A stretch of 64,000 nt of DNA, from the NCBI RefSeq assembly GCF_016125955.1, contig NZ_JADEVE010000273.1, positions 1 to 64,000 on the forward strand, written 5' to 3'. Positions 51,620-59,983 of the stretch are shown in pieces. Under the pieces are notes generated by a model that was not told the DNA's origin, made no database searches, and saw nothing but the letters and a program-made list of their open reading frames with translations. Numbering within the stretch: position 1 is the first letter of the stretch; each line of letters starts with the position of its first letter. The stretch is from Acetomicrobium sp. S15 = DSM 107314 (GTDB lineage Bacteria > Synergistota > Synergistia > Synergistales > Thermosynergistaceae). Position numbers and translations under genes: made by a program.

Positions 51620-52630
51620 ATGGCAAGCGATAAGCCGAAGGTAGGTTTGCTCTTAGGAGACCCGACGGGAATAGGGCCCGAGCTCGTGGTTAAACTCCTG
51701 AAAGAAGAAGATATATACGAGTGGGCGCAGGTTCTGGTCGTAGGGGACCGCAGGGTGTTTGAGATGGGGCAAAAGATAGCGAATGTCGAAGTCGATTACA
51801 GGGTGGTCGAAAGGGCGAGCGACATGCGCTCCGATGAGAAGCTGGCGTTCCTCGACTTTCCCACCATATCCCCCACTGAGATTGAGATCGGGAAGGTAAA
51901 CGGCAAAGCCGGCAAAGCTGTCCTCGAGATGCTCTCGTTTGCTATAAAGCTTGCGAAAGAGGGAGATATCGATGCCATAGTCTACGCTCCGCTGAACAAA
52001 CAGGCAATGCTCTTGGCCGGTTCGCCCTTCGAGGACGAGTTGCACTTCTTTGTTCATGAACTGGCGTGGGACGGCCTACACGGGGAGCTCAACGTCTTGG
52101 ATGATCTGTGGACCTCGCGGGTCACTTCGCATGTGCCCATAAGAGAGGTTAGCTCCCTGATAAGCGAGCGCAGGGTATATGAAGCGATTGTTCTTATCGA
52201 CTCCGCTATGCGCTCTTATGGTTATGCTAAACCTCGTATTGCTGTATCGGCCTTAAACCCCCATAGCGGAGAAGGGGGTTTCTTTGGTCAGGAGGAAAAG
52301 GAATCTATAGCGCCAGCTATAGAGAAAGCCCGGGCTCAAGGCATAGGCGCAAATGGCCCCTTTTCGGCGGACACGATCTTTTTGCGCGCCAAAAGAGAAG
52401 ACTTCGACGGCATAGTCTCCATGTATCACGACCAAGGCCAAATCGCCATGAAGCTCATGGGCTTTGAGAGGAGCATCACGATAAATGGCGGCCTTCCCAT
52501 TCCCATCACGACGCCTGCACATGGGACAGCCCATGATATCGCAGGGCGAGGAATTGCAAACCCCGGTGCCCTGAAGCGAGCGCTCTTCGTTGCAAGCCGT
52601 ATGGCTTCAAATGCTAAAGCTAAAGAATAA
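51620..52630 (+). CDS. pdxA: PdxA-family 4-phospho-hydroxy-acid dehydrogenase
   Basis: 336 residues. PdxA oxidises 4-phosphohydroxy-L-threonine in pyridoxal-phosphate synthesis; PdxA2 relatives act on D-threonate/D-erythronate 4-phosphates. Motifs: GDPTGIGPEL, the metal His in TSHVPIREV, ALNPHSGEGGFFGQEE, MYHDQGQIAMK and TPAHGTAHDIAGRG. No pdxJ or threonate kinase (DUF1537) gene is next to it, so vitamin B6 and sugar-acid roles remain open. ATG at 51620 behind a GGTGG-type site. Confidence 0.88.
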   Translation: MASDKPKVGLLLGDPTGIGPELVVKLLKEEDIYEWAQVLVVGDRRVFEMGQKIANVEVDYRVVERASDMRSDEKLAFLDFPTISPTEIEIGKVNGKAGKAVLEMLSFAIKLAKEGDIDAIVYAPLNKQAMLLAGSPFEDELHFFVHELAWDGLHGELNVLDDLWTSRVTSHVPIREVSSLISERRVYEAIVLIDSAMRSYGYAKPRIAVSALNPHSGEGGFFGQEEKESIAPAIEKARAQGIGANGPFSADTIFLRAKREDFDGIVSMYHDQGQIAMKLMGFERSITINGGLPIPITTPAHGTAHDIAGRGIANPGALKRALFVASRMASNAKAKE

Positions 52631-53007
52631 GTTGCTGACGGCGTGGGCTGTGTCGATAATCGGAGAGAAAGCTCTTGGGGCGGCACCTCAAGAGCTCGTC
52701 TATTTTAGGAAGTATCGCCCATTCTCTAAGCTTAGGCTCTTGGGCATTTTACAGATATGCCCCCTGCCTTTTGTGTGTCTGCTAAACTTCAACCTCCTGC
52801 CCGCGCCTGACTACGTTAAAATCTCAAGCCCATAACCTTATCGTTTGGCCCACGCCACATCCTCGCGGTTCGAAGGGCATTGACAGAGGGGGAGGACTGG
52901 TATATATTTTTATCGTAAAATAAGTAGGATGATGTATACAATGCATTCGCTCCAACTTTAGCTCAGCATATTCTAAGGTTACCATTTCAAAGAGGAGGGA
53001 TAATGCG
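52631..53007. other. Intergenic region with the promoter of the Fe-S module
   Basis: 377 bp without a convincing gene. The right third carries a strong promoter (52880-52908). The left part shows no recognisable element. Confidence 0.5.
52880..52908 (+). promoter_or_regulatory. Promoter of the duplicated Fe-S module
   Basis: TTGACA (52880-52885), 17-bp spacer, TATATT (52903-52908). The leader to the first start is about 90 nt. Confidence 0.7.
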
Positions 53008-53724
53008 GTGAGGGTCAATGAGGAATTGTGCATAGGTTGCGGGTCTTGTGTGCCTTACTGTCCCATGGGGTGTATAAACCTCGACGGTAAGGCGCAGATC
53101 GACCTGGACGAGTGTGTGGAATGTGGTGTCTGCTTCAGGAGCAAAGTTTGTCCGGTGGATGCCATATACGAAGGCGAGCTCGACGAGCTGCGCCTCTTTA
53201 GGAAGACTTTTAGTGACCCATGGATAGTGCATCCATCAACGAATGTGCCAGGCCGCGGTACGGAGGAGATGAAGACGAACGAAGTGACAGGTCGCTTCAA
53301 GCGCGGCTATACGGGTATAGCTATAGAGCTGGGCAGGCCCGGGACGGGGACGCGCTTCTATGACGTAGAAAAGATCGCAAAGGCATGCGCTGCCTTCGGC
53401 GTGGAGTTTGAGCCCCAAAATCCCGTGACCGCCATTATGAGTGACAAAAAAACGGGAAAGATCGATGAGCGCTTCATGAATGAGAAAACTCTCTCCGCTA
53501 TCGTCGAGTTTACCGCACCTAACGACAAGGTAGTAGACATTTTGAAGAGCGTAAAAGAAGCATCGAAGGAGCTTTCTACCGTGGCGAGTTTAGAAGTCTG
53601 TTGCAGAAGGGAGCCCGATGGGAGTCTTCCTATGGAAGAGCTCGCCAAAAAGGCCGGCTTTACGCCTTCTTTGAATGGCAAGGTTAACGTGGGGCTTGGA
53701 AGGCCTCTCGCGAAGGAGGAATAG
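53008..53724 (+). CDS. 2x[4Fe-4S] ferredoxin-domain protein with conserved C-terminal domain, copy A
   Basis: 238 residues. The N-terminal 50 residues hold two cluster motifs (CIGCGSCVPYCP and CVECGVCFRSKVCP). The rest is an unrecognised domain containing PGRGTEEMKTNEVTGRFKRG, AIELGRP, RFYDVEKIAKACAAFGVEFE and NEKTLSAIVEF, shared nearly word for word with copy B. No signal peptide. The start is a GTG with AGAGGAGGG 8 nt upstream. Only 3 bp separate it from the MTHTLHR gene, and the pair is repeated downstream. The likely role is an electron-transfer or Fe-S enzyme component acting on a metabolite brought in by the adjoining TTT transporter; this is inference. Confidence 0.85.
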   Translation: MRVNEELCIGCGSCVPYCPMGCINLDGKAQIDLDECVECGVCFRSKVCPVDAIYEGELDELRLFRKTFSDPWIVHPSTNVPGRGTEEMKTNEVTGRFKRGYTGIAIELGRPGTGTRFYDVEKIAKACAAFGVEFEPQNPVTAIMSDKKTGKIDERFMNEKTLSAIVEFTAPNDKVVDILKSVKEASKELSTVASLEVCCRREPDGSLPMEELAKKAGFTPSLNGKVNVGLGRPLAKEE

Positions 53725-53727
53725 ACG

Positions 53728-54348
53728 ATGACGCACACATTGCACAGAAGGGGAAGCGCTGAGTCATTGGCCGACGATTTTGTTGTCTTCGCTATAGCTG
53801 CTCAAGGGTTTAATGCCGAAGGGGCGGCGAAGAAGTTCGAGAAGTTCTTTGACATCGTTAAGAAATACAACCCCAACAACTTCGGAGACATGAGGACGGG
53901 CAACAGCTTGGTAGCAGGAGAGGACGTCATAAGGAAGTCCTTCAAGGATAACTCCATCGTCCACGCCGTCTTTAACGATGAGGATACGGTGACGAAAGTC
54001 CTCAAAGAACTTAAAGAGGCTGACCTAGGGTTATCCATCGTCGTCTCCGGACTCGTTCATAAGACCGATGAGTGCTGCAAAAAGGTCGGCCTCGAGATGC
54101 ACACAGTGGAGAAATCGCTCGGCATCATAGGCAACACACCTAGGCTCCCTGATGAGAGCATTTTGGAGGTCACGACCATGTGTGGCCATGGCATGATCGC
54201 CTTCAATTTGGTCAAAAAGCTTGCTGATGATGTGAAGAAGGGGCGCACGTCGCCCAATAAAGCAGCTAAGGAAATAGCCAAACAATGCGTCTGCGGCGTC
54301 GTAAATATACCGCGCGTGGAGCGTTTAATAAAAGCTATGGCAAGCTAA
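53728..54348 (+). CDS. Unrecognised MTHTLHR protein, copy A
   Basis: 206 residues of a family I cannot name. It begins MTHTLHR. Conserved with copy B are DFV (near 22), IHAVF, EADLGLSxVVSG, CKKVGxExHTVExSLG, MCGHxM (around 147-152) and KxCxCGVxN near the C-terminus. The MCGH and CxCG cysteines look like metal or Fe-S ligands, or active-site residues. No signal peptide or membrane segment. AAGGAGG before the ATG; co-translated with the ferredoxin-domain protein. Confidence 0.8.
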   Translation: MTHTLHRRGSAESLADDFVVFAIAAQGFNAEGAAKKFEKFFDIVKKYNPNNFGDMRTGNSLVAGEDVIRKSFKDNSIVHAVFNDEDTVTKVLKELKEADLGLSIVVSGLVHKTDECCKKVGLEMHTVEKSLGIIGNTPRLPDESILEVTTMCGHGMIAFNLVKKLADDVKKGRTSPNKAAKEIAKQCVCGVVNIPRVERLIKAMAS

Positions 54349-54362
54349 GAGGAGGCGGAATC

Positions 54363-55085
54363 GTGTTAATCGATGCTAAAAAGTGCATAGGATGCGGTCA
54401 ATGTACGTACTATTGTCCTGTCAAGGCCATTTCGGTGGATGCTGAACTGAAAAAAGCAAGGGTAGACCTGGATGAGTGCGTCGAGTGCGGTGCCTGTCTG
54501 AGGAGCAAGACGTGTCCGGTAGACGCCCTGTATGAGCAGGAGCTATCTTGGCCCAGGACGGTGCGTAAGATCTTGAGCGATCCGCTCACTGTGGCTGTGG
54601 AGACGGGAATCCCCGGTCGCGGCACCGAGGAGATGAAGACGAACGACGTGACGGGGCGTTTCAAGCGCGGCTATGCGGGCGTTGCGATAGAACTGGGCAG
54701 GCCACTTTTGGGAGCGCGCTTCCGCGATGTGGAGAAAGTGGCCAGAGCCATGGCGCGCTTCGGCGTGGAGTTCGAGAAGTTGAACCCCACCACCAGCCTT
54801 ATGGAGGACCCAAAGACTGGCAAGTTCAAAGATGATGTATTAAATGAGAAGGTCCTCTCCGCCATAGTGGAATTTGCCATCCCCTTAGAGAAGCTGAGCG
54901 ACGTCCTTTACGCTTTGGAGCGCGTGTCGCACGATGTGGAGACGGTATTTTCTGTGGACGTCTGCTCGCGGTGCAACGATGACGGTTCCATCCCCCATGA
55001 GGAGATCTTATCCAAGGGGAATTGGTGGCATTCCATAAACGTGAAGACGAACGTGGGACTCGGTCGCCCGCGAGTCTCTGATTAG
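54363..55085 (+). CDS. 2x[4Fe-4S] ferredoxin-domain protein with conserved C-terminal domain, copy B
   Basis: 240 residues from a GTG at 54363 with AAGAGGAGGCGG upstream; upstream in-frame codons lie within the previous gene. Two cluster motifs (CIGCGQCTYYCP, CVECGACLRSKTCP) are followed by the same domain as copy A (PGRGTEEMKTNDVTGRFKRG, AIELGRP, DVEKVARAMARFGVEFE, NEKVLSAIVEF) and a C-terminal VCSRCNDDGSIP matching CCRREPDGSLP in A. The two copies align end to end, so this is a tandem duplication of the gene pair followed by divergence. They may form a heteromeric complex. Confidence 0.85.
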   Translation: MLIDAKKCIGCGQCTYYCPVKAISVDAELKKARVDLDECVECGACLRSKTCPVDALYEQELSWPRTVRKILSDPLTVAVETGIPGRGTEEMKTNDVTGRFKRGYAGVAIELGRPLLGARFRDVEKVARAMARFGVEFEKLNPTTSLMEDPKTGKFKDDVLNEKVLSAIVEFAIPLEKLSDVLYALERVSHDVETVFSVDVCSRCNDDGSIPHEEILSKGNWWHSINVKTNVGLGRPRVSD

Positions 55086-55098
55086 GGGGGGGAGTCTT

Positions 55099-55725
55099 AT
55101 GACGCATACGTTGCATCGCATAGGTCGGTGGAGTGATTTATCGCAGGACTTCGTGTTTTTGATGATGCCGGCAAAAGATATCAACGTGAAAGGTTCTGCC
55201 GAAAAGCTGCGAACGTTTTTTAAGATCGCGTTGAAGCATAAACCCGTCATGATAGGAGATGCAAAGAGGGGAAACCTTCTCAACCAAGGCGGTCCCGAAA
55301 AGGTGATCGAAAACGTCGTCGATCAGGCAGTGATACACGCGGTCTTCGACAATAAGGATGCTGTTGTGGCGATGCTTAAAGACCTCGTCGAGGCAGATTT
55401 GGGGCTTTCCGTTGTGGTCTCCGGCATAGCTACCGAGGTGCACGACGCCTGCAAAAAGGTTGGCATAGAGCGCCACACCGTGGAGCACTCCCTCGGTAGG
55501 TGGGGACGTGACGACAAGCTCCCGCCGAGAGAGATCTTGGAAATCACGAACATGTGCGGCCATTCCATGGTGCCGGCCCAGCTCGTGTATAAGATGGTCG
55601 ATGAGATAAAGAAAGGGAAAAGGAGCGCCGAGAGCGCAGCGCAGGAGTTGACCAAACCATGTGCCTGCGGAGTCTTCAACCCTGCAAGGGCTGCCAGGTT
55701 GTTAGCGGAGTTGTCGGGTAAATAG
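55099..55725 (+). CDS. Unrecognised MTHTLHR protein, copy B
   Basis: 208 residues, paralogue of the copy A protein and equally unassigned. MTHTLHR start, DFVFLMMPAKDINVKGSAEK, IHAVFDNKDAV, VEADLGLSVVVSG, ACKKVGIERHTVEHSLG, ITNMCGHSMVPAQLVYKMVDEIKKGK and KPCACGVFNPARAARLL. Cysteines in MCGH and CxCG are kept, while others in copy A are not, which points to those as functional. Follows copy B of the ferredoxin-domain gene by 13 bp. Confidence 0.8.
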   Translation: MTHTLHRIGRWSDLSQDFVFLMMPAKDINVKGSAEKLRTFFKIALKHKPVMIGDAKRGNLLNQGGPEKVIENVVDQAVIHAVFDNKDAVVAMLKDLVEADLGLSVVVSGIATEVHDACKKVGIERHTVEHSLGRWGRDDKLPPREILEITNMCGHSMVPAQLVYKMVDEIKKGKRSAESAAQELTKPCACGVFNPARAARLLAELSGK

Positions 55726-55729
55726 GGCT

Positions 55730-55762
55730 TTAATGCGAGGCGCGTCTGTCGCCTCGCATTAA
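55730..55762 (+). terminator. 13-bp stem-loop between the Fe-S module and TTT transporter 2
   Basis: TTAATGCGAGGCG (55730-55742) pairs exactly with CGCCTCGCATTAA (55750-55762). There is no T-run, so it may be a partial terminator or mRNA-stability element that sets different levels of the module and the transporter. Confidence 0.7.
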
Positions 55763-55792
55763 TCTAATAGGATCCAAAGGAGGGGATAGAAA

Positions 55793-56773
55793 ATGAAGAG
55801 GCACTATAATTTTGCGGTATTGTTCTTGGTGGCTTTAGCACTTGTCTTAGTGCCGAATGTAGCTCCGCTTCAGGCTGCTTCTTACCCCGAAAAGCCGATC
55901 AACTACATCGTGCCGTGGGCAGCGGGTGGGGGCAGCGACGTAATGGCGCGCACTATCGCCGAGATCATACGCAAACACAACCTTCTTCCGCAGCCCGTCG
56001 TAGTGGTGAACAGGCCCGGTGGGAGCGGCGCTATAGGGATGAACGAGGTTTTTCAGAAGAAGGGAGACCCATATACGATAATCGGCGTCGTTTCGGGACA
56101 AATTAGTACACCACTTGCTATAAAGGCTCCAGTAGATGGTTCCATGTTTGCTCCTATAGCTAATATGGCCATGGATGAATTTCTCCTCGTTGTGAAAACG
56201 GACTCCCCCTTTAAAACTGCAGAAGATCTAATAGAGGCGGCGAAGGCAAAACCTGATGTGGTTACTGTAGGCGGATCAGGCACCACTGGTTCAGAGGATC
56301 ACATGTGTACTGGACTCGTAATGAAAGCAGCAAATGTGAAGCTTAAATATGTCCCATTCAACAGCGGTGGCGAGGTTATGGGTGCCCTTTTGGGTGGTCA
56401 TATAGATTCGGCGTGGGCTAACCCTAACGAATGTTTGTCTCAGATTCGCGGTGGATTAGCGAGAGCTATCGCTATAGCGGCTCCCGAACGGATTCAGCTT
56501 TTTCCAGACGTTCCTACATTTAAAGAGATGGGTTATGACGCAGTTTATAGGCAGTTTAGGGCCGTATCCGGTGCGCCTCAAATGCCGGATTATGCGGTCA
56601 AAACTATAGCCGAGGCCTTGAAGAAGGTCTCAGAGACCGAGGATTGGCAGAAAGGGTACATCGAAAAGAACGGCCTTACCTCGCTCTATCTCGGGCCTGA
56701 AGAGTATGCGAAATTCCTCAAAGATGTAAAAGAGGAGTATAGACAGATCTTGGTTGAGCTCGGGGTATTGTAA
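55793..56773 (+). CDS. TTT transporter solute-binding protein (TctC family), cluster 2
   Basis: 326 residues with signal peptide (MKRHYNFAVLFLVALALVLVPNVAPLQA). Family blocks: YPEKPINYIVPWAAGGGSDVMART, VVNRPGGSGAIGM, GTTGSEDHM and LFPDVPTFKEMGYDA. It is clearly different from the two copies in cluster 1, so a different carboxylate is likely. AAAGGAGGGG before the ATG. Confidence 0.92.
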   Translation: MKRHYNFAVLFLVALALVLVPNVAPLQAASYPEKPINYIVPWAAGGGSDVMARTIAEIIRKHNLLPQPVVVVNRPGGSGAIGMNEVFQKKGDPYTIIGVVSGQISTPLAIKAPVDGSMFAPIANMAMDEFLLVVKTDSPFKTAEDLIEAAKAKPDVVTVGGSGTTGSEDHMCTGLVMKAANVKLKYVPFNSGGEVMGALLGGHIDSAWANPNECLSQIRGGLARAIAIAAPERIQLFPDVPTFKEMGYDAVYRQFRAVSGAPQMPDYAVKTIAEALKKVSETEDWQKGYIEKNGLTSLYLGPEEYAKFLKDVKEEYRQILVELGVL

Positions 56774-56863
56774 TAAGTTCGCGCATGTCAAAGGGGAAAG
56801 CAATGGTTGGCTTTCCCCTTTGATGAATAATGTAGTGCGACAAGCGAAGGAGGAGGCGTGAAG

Positions 56864-57313
56864 GTGCGCGAAGATTTTATATCCTCTCTCATCGGTCTTG
56901 GCCTTGGTCTTTATTGGGTGACTATGGGGATCATATATGGCTTTTGGGAAGAAACGGGCCCATCATCCGGGTTCACGCCGGTAGTCTTCGGTCTCATTGT
57001 AACTGTATCGAGCGTCGCCTTATTTTGGCAGAGCCTGCGCAGCAAAAAAGATAAAAAGCAAATCATTACAAAGAGAGAATTATTAGGTCTCTTTAAGATA
57101 TGTTTGGCGGTTTGCATTGTCATATTTTGCGTTACTCGCTTGGGCACGTTTACATCGCTTGGCCTGCTCCTCGTGATCGGGATCAAGGTTATATCTTCCT
57201 CTTATGCTTGGTTGATGGCAATCTGCGCAGGGGCTGGCATAACAGTCGTCCTCTATCTGGTGTTTAAGGTTTGGCTTATGGTACCTCTGCCTCAGGGCTT
57301 GATTGGGTTTTGA
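56864..57313 (+). CDS. TTT transporter small membrane subunit TctB, cluster 2
   Basis: About 149 residues, four hydrophobic segments (LIGLGLGLYWVTMGIIYG, GFTPVVFGLIVTVSSVALFW, ICLAVCIVIFCVT..., AGAGITVVLYLVFKVWLMVPLPQG). Starts at GTG 56864 with AGGAGGAGG upstream; GTG 56858 is too close to the site. Followed 21 bp later by tctA. Confidence 0.85.
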   Translation: MREDFISSLIGLGLGLYWVTMGIIYGFWEETGPSSGFTPVVFGLIVTVSSVALFWQSLRSKKDKKQIITKRELLGLFKICLAVCIVIFCVTRLGTFTSLGLLLVIGIKVISSSYAWLMAICAGAGITVVLYLVFKVWLMVPLPQGLIGF

Positions 57314-57334
57314 TTTTAAAAGGAGATAACGGCG

Positions 57335-58846
57335 ATGAGTGAAATTCTCGCACAATTATTTCAAGGATTTACAGTTGCCCTTGAGCCGATGAATATCTTT
57401 GCTGTTGCTGTAGGCGGCATAATGGGTGTAATCGTGGGAGGCCTGCCTGGCCTTGGGTCGGTGGCGGGCGTGGCTTTATTGCTTCCTTTGACTTTTAAGA
57501 TGAACCCCACGACGGCGGTAATCATGTTGGCTGGGATTTATTACGGGAACATGTTTGGAGGGTCTATCAGTGCTATACTGCTTAACATTCCTGGTGACTC
57601 GCCGGCCGTCATGACTGCCGTCGACGGATATCAGTTGGCAAGACAAGGCAAAGCCGGCAAGGCCCTTTATACGGCTTTCTTTGCCTCTTTCATCGGAGGG
57701 ATGATCGGAGCCGTAATCCTGACGTTCTTGGGGCCAGCGCTTGCTTTTGTAGGCTTACGCTTTGGTCCAGCCGAATTCACGTCCTTGATATTATTCGCCT
57801 TGATGAGCGTTGGATGGCTCTTGGGAGAAAACCCGGCGAAGGGCATAATAGCTACCGGAGTCGGGCTTCTTCTTTCTACAATAGGGGTGGATATGATCCA
57901 AGGGTTACCACGCTTTACCTTTGGGATGGTGAATCTCACTGCTGGAATACCTTTTATCCCCACCGTGATAGGCATCTTTGGTTTCGCTCAGGTTCTAAAG
58001 CTGTTATCAGCCGGTCACGAAATAGGCCAGACGACAATGGTCACAGCGCGGCTTTCCATACGGGATAGCCTTCTTTCCATAAAAGAGTGGGCGGAGATTT
58101 CGTTTACAATCGTTCGCGGTTCCCTCATTGGCTTCTTTGTCGGGCTTTTGCCGGGGTCTGGAGCCACTATGTCATCGTTCATGGCTTATATCGCCGAGAT
58201 GCGCCTGAATAAGCATCCGGAACGTTTGGGCAAAGGGGCTTTGGCTGGTGTAGCTGCTCCCGAGTCGGCCAATAATGCCGCAAGCATGGGAGCCTTTGCC
58301 CCTCTCCTTTCTTTGGGCATTCCTGGCTCCGGAACTACAGCACTCCTTTTGGGAGGGCTTATGATGTGGGGGCTTGCCCCTGGCCCGTTACTCTTCAGGG
58401 AAGCCCCGGAGTTTGTGTGGGGCCTCATGGCTAGCATGTATGTCGGTGATATAGCAGTTCTTCTCCTTTGCGTTCTTCTTGTGCCGTTTTTGGCTTATAT
58501 TCCTCGCGTACCTAAGGCGATTCTGGCCCCGACGACAATAGCGCTCTGCATCTTGGGTTCGTTCAGCGTCAACAATAGCATCTTCGATATCTGGTTCATG
58601 GTCTTTATGGGAGTGGTAGGGTATTTTATGGACCGCCTCCAATTCCCCACGCCACCTTTAGTGTTGGCATTGGTGCTCGCCCCTCGGCTTCAAACGGCGT
58701 TTCGCCAAGCCCTTATGATTTCACCGAATGGCTCTCCTATGATATTTATAACGAAGCCCATATCCTTGGCCTTTTTGCTGGCTGCCGTCGTTATGGTGAC
58801 AGTTCCCATGCTTATTAAGAAAAAGAAAGACAGTCCGTCAGCTTGA
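57335..58846 (+). CDS. TTT transporter large membrane subunit TctA, cluster 2
   Basis: 503 residues, about twelve helices. GGLPGLGSVAGVALLLPLTF and GSISAILLNIPGDSPAVMTAVDGYQLA in the first half; LLPGSGATMSSFMAYIAEMRL and GAFAPLLSLGIPGSGTTALLLGG in the second. The same length as the cluster 1 TctA but clearly diverged. AAAGGAG before the ATG. Confidence 0.93.
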   Translation: MSEILAQLFQGFTVALEPMNIFAVAVGGIMGVIVGGLPGLGSVAGVALLLPLTFKMNPTTAVIMLAGIYYGNMFGGSISAILLNIPGDSPAVMTAVDGYQLARQGKAGKALYTAFFASFIGGMIGAVILTFLGPALAFVGLRFGPAEFTSLILFALMSVGWLLGENPAKGIIATGVGLLLSTIGVDMIQGLPRFTFGMVNLTAGIPFIPTVIGIFGFAQVLKLLSAGHEIGQTTMVTARLSIRDSLLSIKEWAEISFTIVRGSLIGFFVGLLPGSGATMSSFMAYIAEMRLNKHPERLGKGALAGVAAPESANNAASMGAFAPLLSLGIPGSGTTALLLGGLMMWGLAPGPLLFREAPEFVWGLMASMYVGDIAVLLLCVLLVPFLAYIPRVPKAILAPTTIALCILGSFSVNNSIFDIWFMVFMGVVGYFMDRLQFPTPPLVLALVLAPRLQTAFRQALMISPNGSPMIFITKPISLAFLLAAVVMVTVPMLIKKKKDSPSA

Positions 58847-58883
58847 AAAGAACCCATAGGTCTCCGTTTGGTTGCACTTGACA

Positions 58884-58892
58884 TGATATAAT
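58884..58892 (+). promoter_or_regulatory. Extended -10 promoter of the opp operon
   Basis: TGATATAAT (58884-58892) is a full extended -10. The -35 is poor. The transcript would have a leader of about 165 nt before the first gene. Confidence 0.6.
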
Positions 58893-58895
58893 TAA

Positions 58896-58971
58896 CACCT
58901 CAAACACCCGAATGGCGATGCCTGAGGTGGATGTAATTTTACGTTCTGAATGATGCCTGAGCTCGTAAAAT
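58896..58971 (+). promoter_or_regulatory. Structured leader with two hairpins upstream of the opp operon
   Basis: Hairpin 1: CACCTCA (58896-58902) with TGAGGTG (58923-58929). Hairpin 2: ATTTTACG (58936-58943) with CGTAAAAT (58964-58971). The 10-mer GATGCCTGAG occurs in both (58917-58926 and 58952-58961). I recognise no known riboswitch class. Confidence 0.5.
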
Positions 58972-59065
58972 GTTTAGTTGTGCACCCGATAGTTCTTAAA
59001 AGTAATTTACTTGCATAAATGACGTAACTACAAAGAGGAAACCAGGGAGAACTTAAGAGGGCTAA

Positions 59066-59983
59066 ATGGTAAAGTTCGTCGTTAGAAGACTTATATTGCT
59101 CGTTCCAGTCCTCATAGGCGTCTCTGTCATCGCCTTTCTCATGTTGCATTTGGCGCCTGGAGACCCAGCAGAGCTTTTGGCAGGGCTTGAGGCCTCAGCA
59201 GAGGACGTAGCCGCCCTGCGAACTCGATTTGGCCTGGATAAGCCCCTTTTCGTCCAATACTTCATGTTTTTGAAGGGCCTCTTCGATGGCAGTCTTGTAT
59301 CTCTCAAATACGAGACGCCTGCAGCGAGCGTCATCTTCCCCAGAATTTTAAACACCCTAAAGCTCGCTTGCGCCAGCATCGTCGTAGCTGTAGCTGTGGG
59401 GATGATCGCCGGGATAGTCTCTGCCGTCCGCCGCCATTCTCTCGTGGACTATGTTTCGACTACGCTGGCCCTCCTCGGCGTCTCAATGCCGGTCTTCTGG
59501 TGGGGGCTCATATTGATCATGATATTTTCCGTATACTTAAGGTGGCTTCCGTCTGGCGGCATGGGTGGCTTAAGATATTTGGTCCTCCCTGCGATTGTGT
59601 TGGGCACCGCCTCCGCTGGGGTTATAGCTCGCATGACACGCTCCAGTATGATGGAAGTTTTAAAGCAAGATTACATAACGGCGGCTAAGGCGAAGGGTCT
59701 ACCCGAAAGGCTTGTGATCTACCGCCATGCCCTGAGAAATGCCTTGATACCCACAGTCACAGTAATTGGGCTCGAATTTGGCTATATGTTGGCGGGGGCG
59801 GTGCTGACCGAAACGGTCTTCTCATGGCCCGGCGTGGGACGCCTGATCGTCGATTCTATCCTGGCCAGGGATTATCCAATGGTGCAGGCCTCCCTTGTTT
59901 TGGTGGCCGGTTTATTCGTGCTGGTCAACCTGGGCGTAGATGTGCTATATGCCCTCTTGGACCCGAGGATCCGCTATGACTAA
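59066..59983 (+). CDS. Peptide ABC transporter permease, DppB/OppB type
   Basis: 305 residues, six transmembrane helices. N-terminus MVKFVVRRLILLVPVLIGVSVIAFLMLHLAPGDPAE and EAA loop DYITAAKAKGLPERLVIYRHALRNALIP. First gene of the operon; its end overlaps the next start by 8 nt. Confidence 0.92.
   Translation: MVKFVVRRLILLVPVLIGVSVIAFLMLHLAPGDPAELLAGLEASAEDVAALRTRFGLDKPLFVQYFMFLKGLFDGSLVSLKYETPAASVIFPRILNTLKLACASIVVAVAVGMIAGIVSAVRRHSLVDYVSTTLALLGVSMPVFWWGLILIMIFSVYLRWLPSGGMGGLRYLVLPAIVLGTASAGVIARMTRSSMMEVLKQDYITAAKAKGLPERLVIYRHALRNALIPTVTVIGLEFGYMLAGAVLTETVFSWPGVGRLIVDSILARDYPMVQASLVLVAGLFVLVNLGVDVLYALLDPRIRYD

Noticed and set aside
53008..55725. Plain electron-transport (Rnf or hydrogenase-like) ferredoxins
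   Set aside because: The ferredoxin region is only the first 50 residues. The remaining ~190 residues and the MTHTLHR partner are not part of those complexes.
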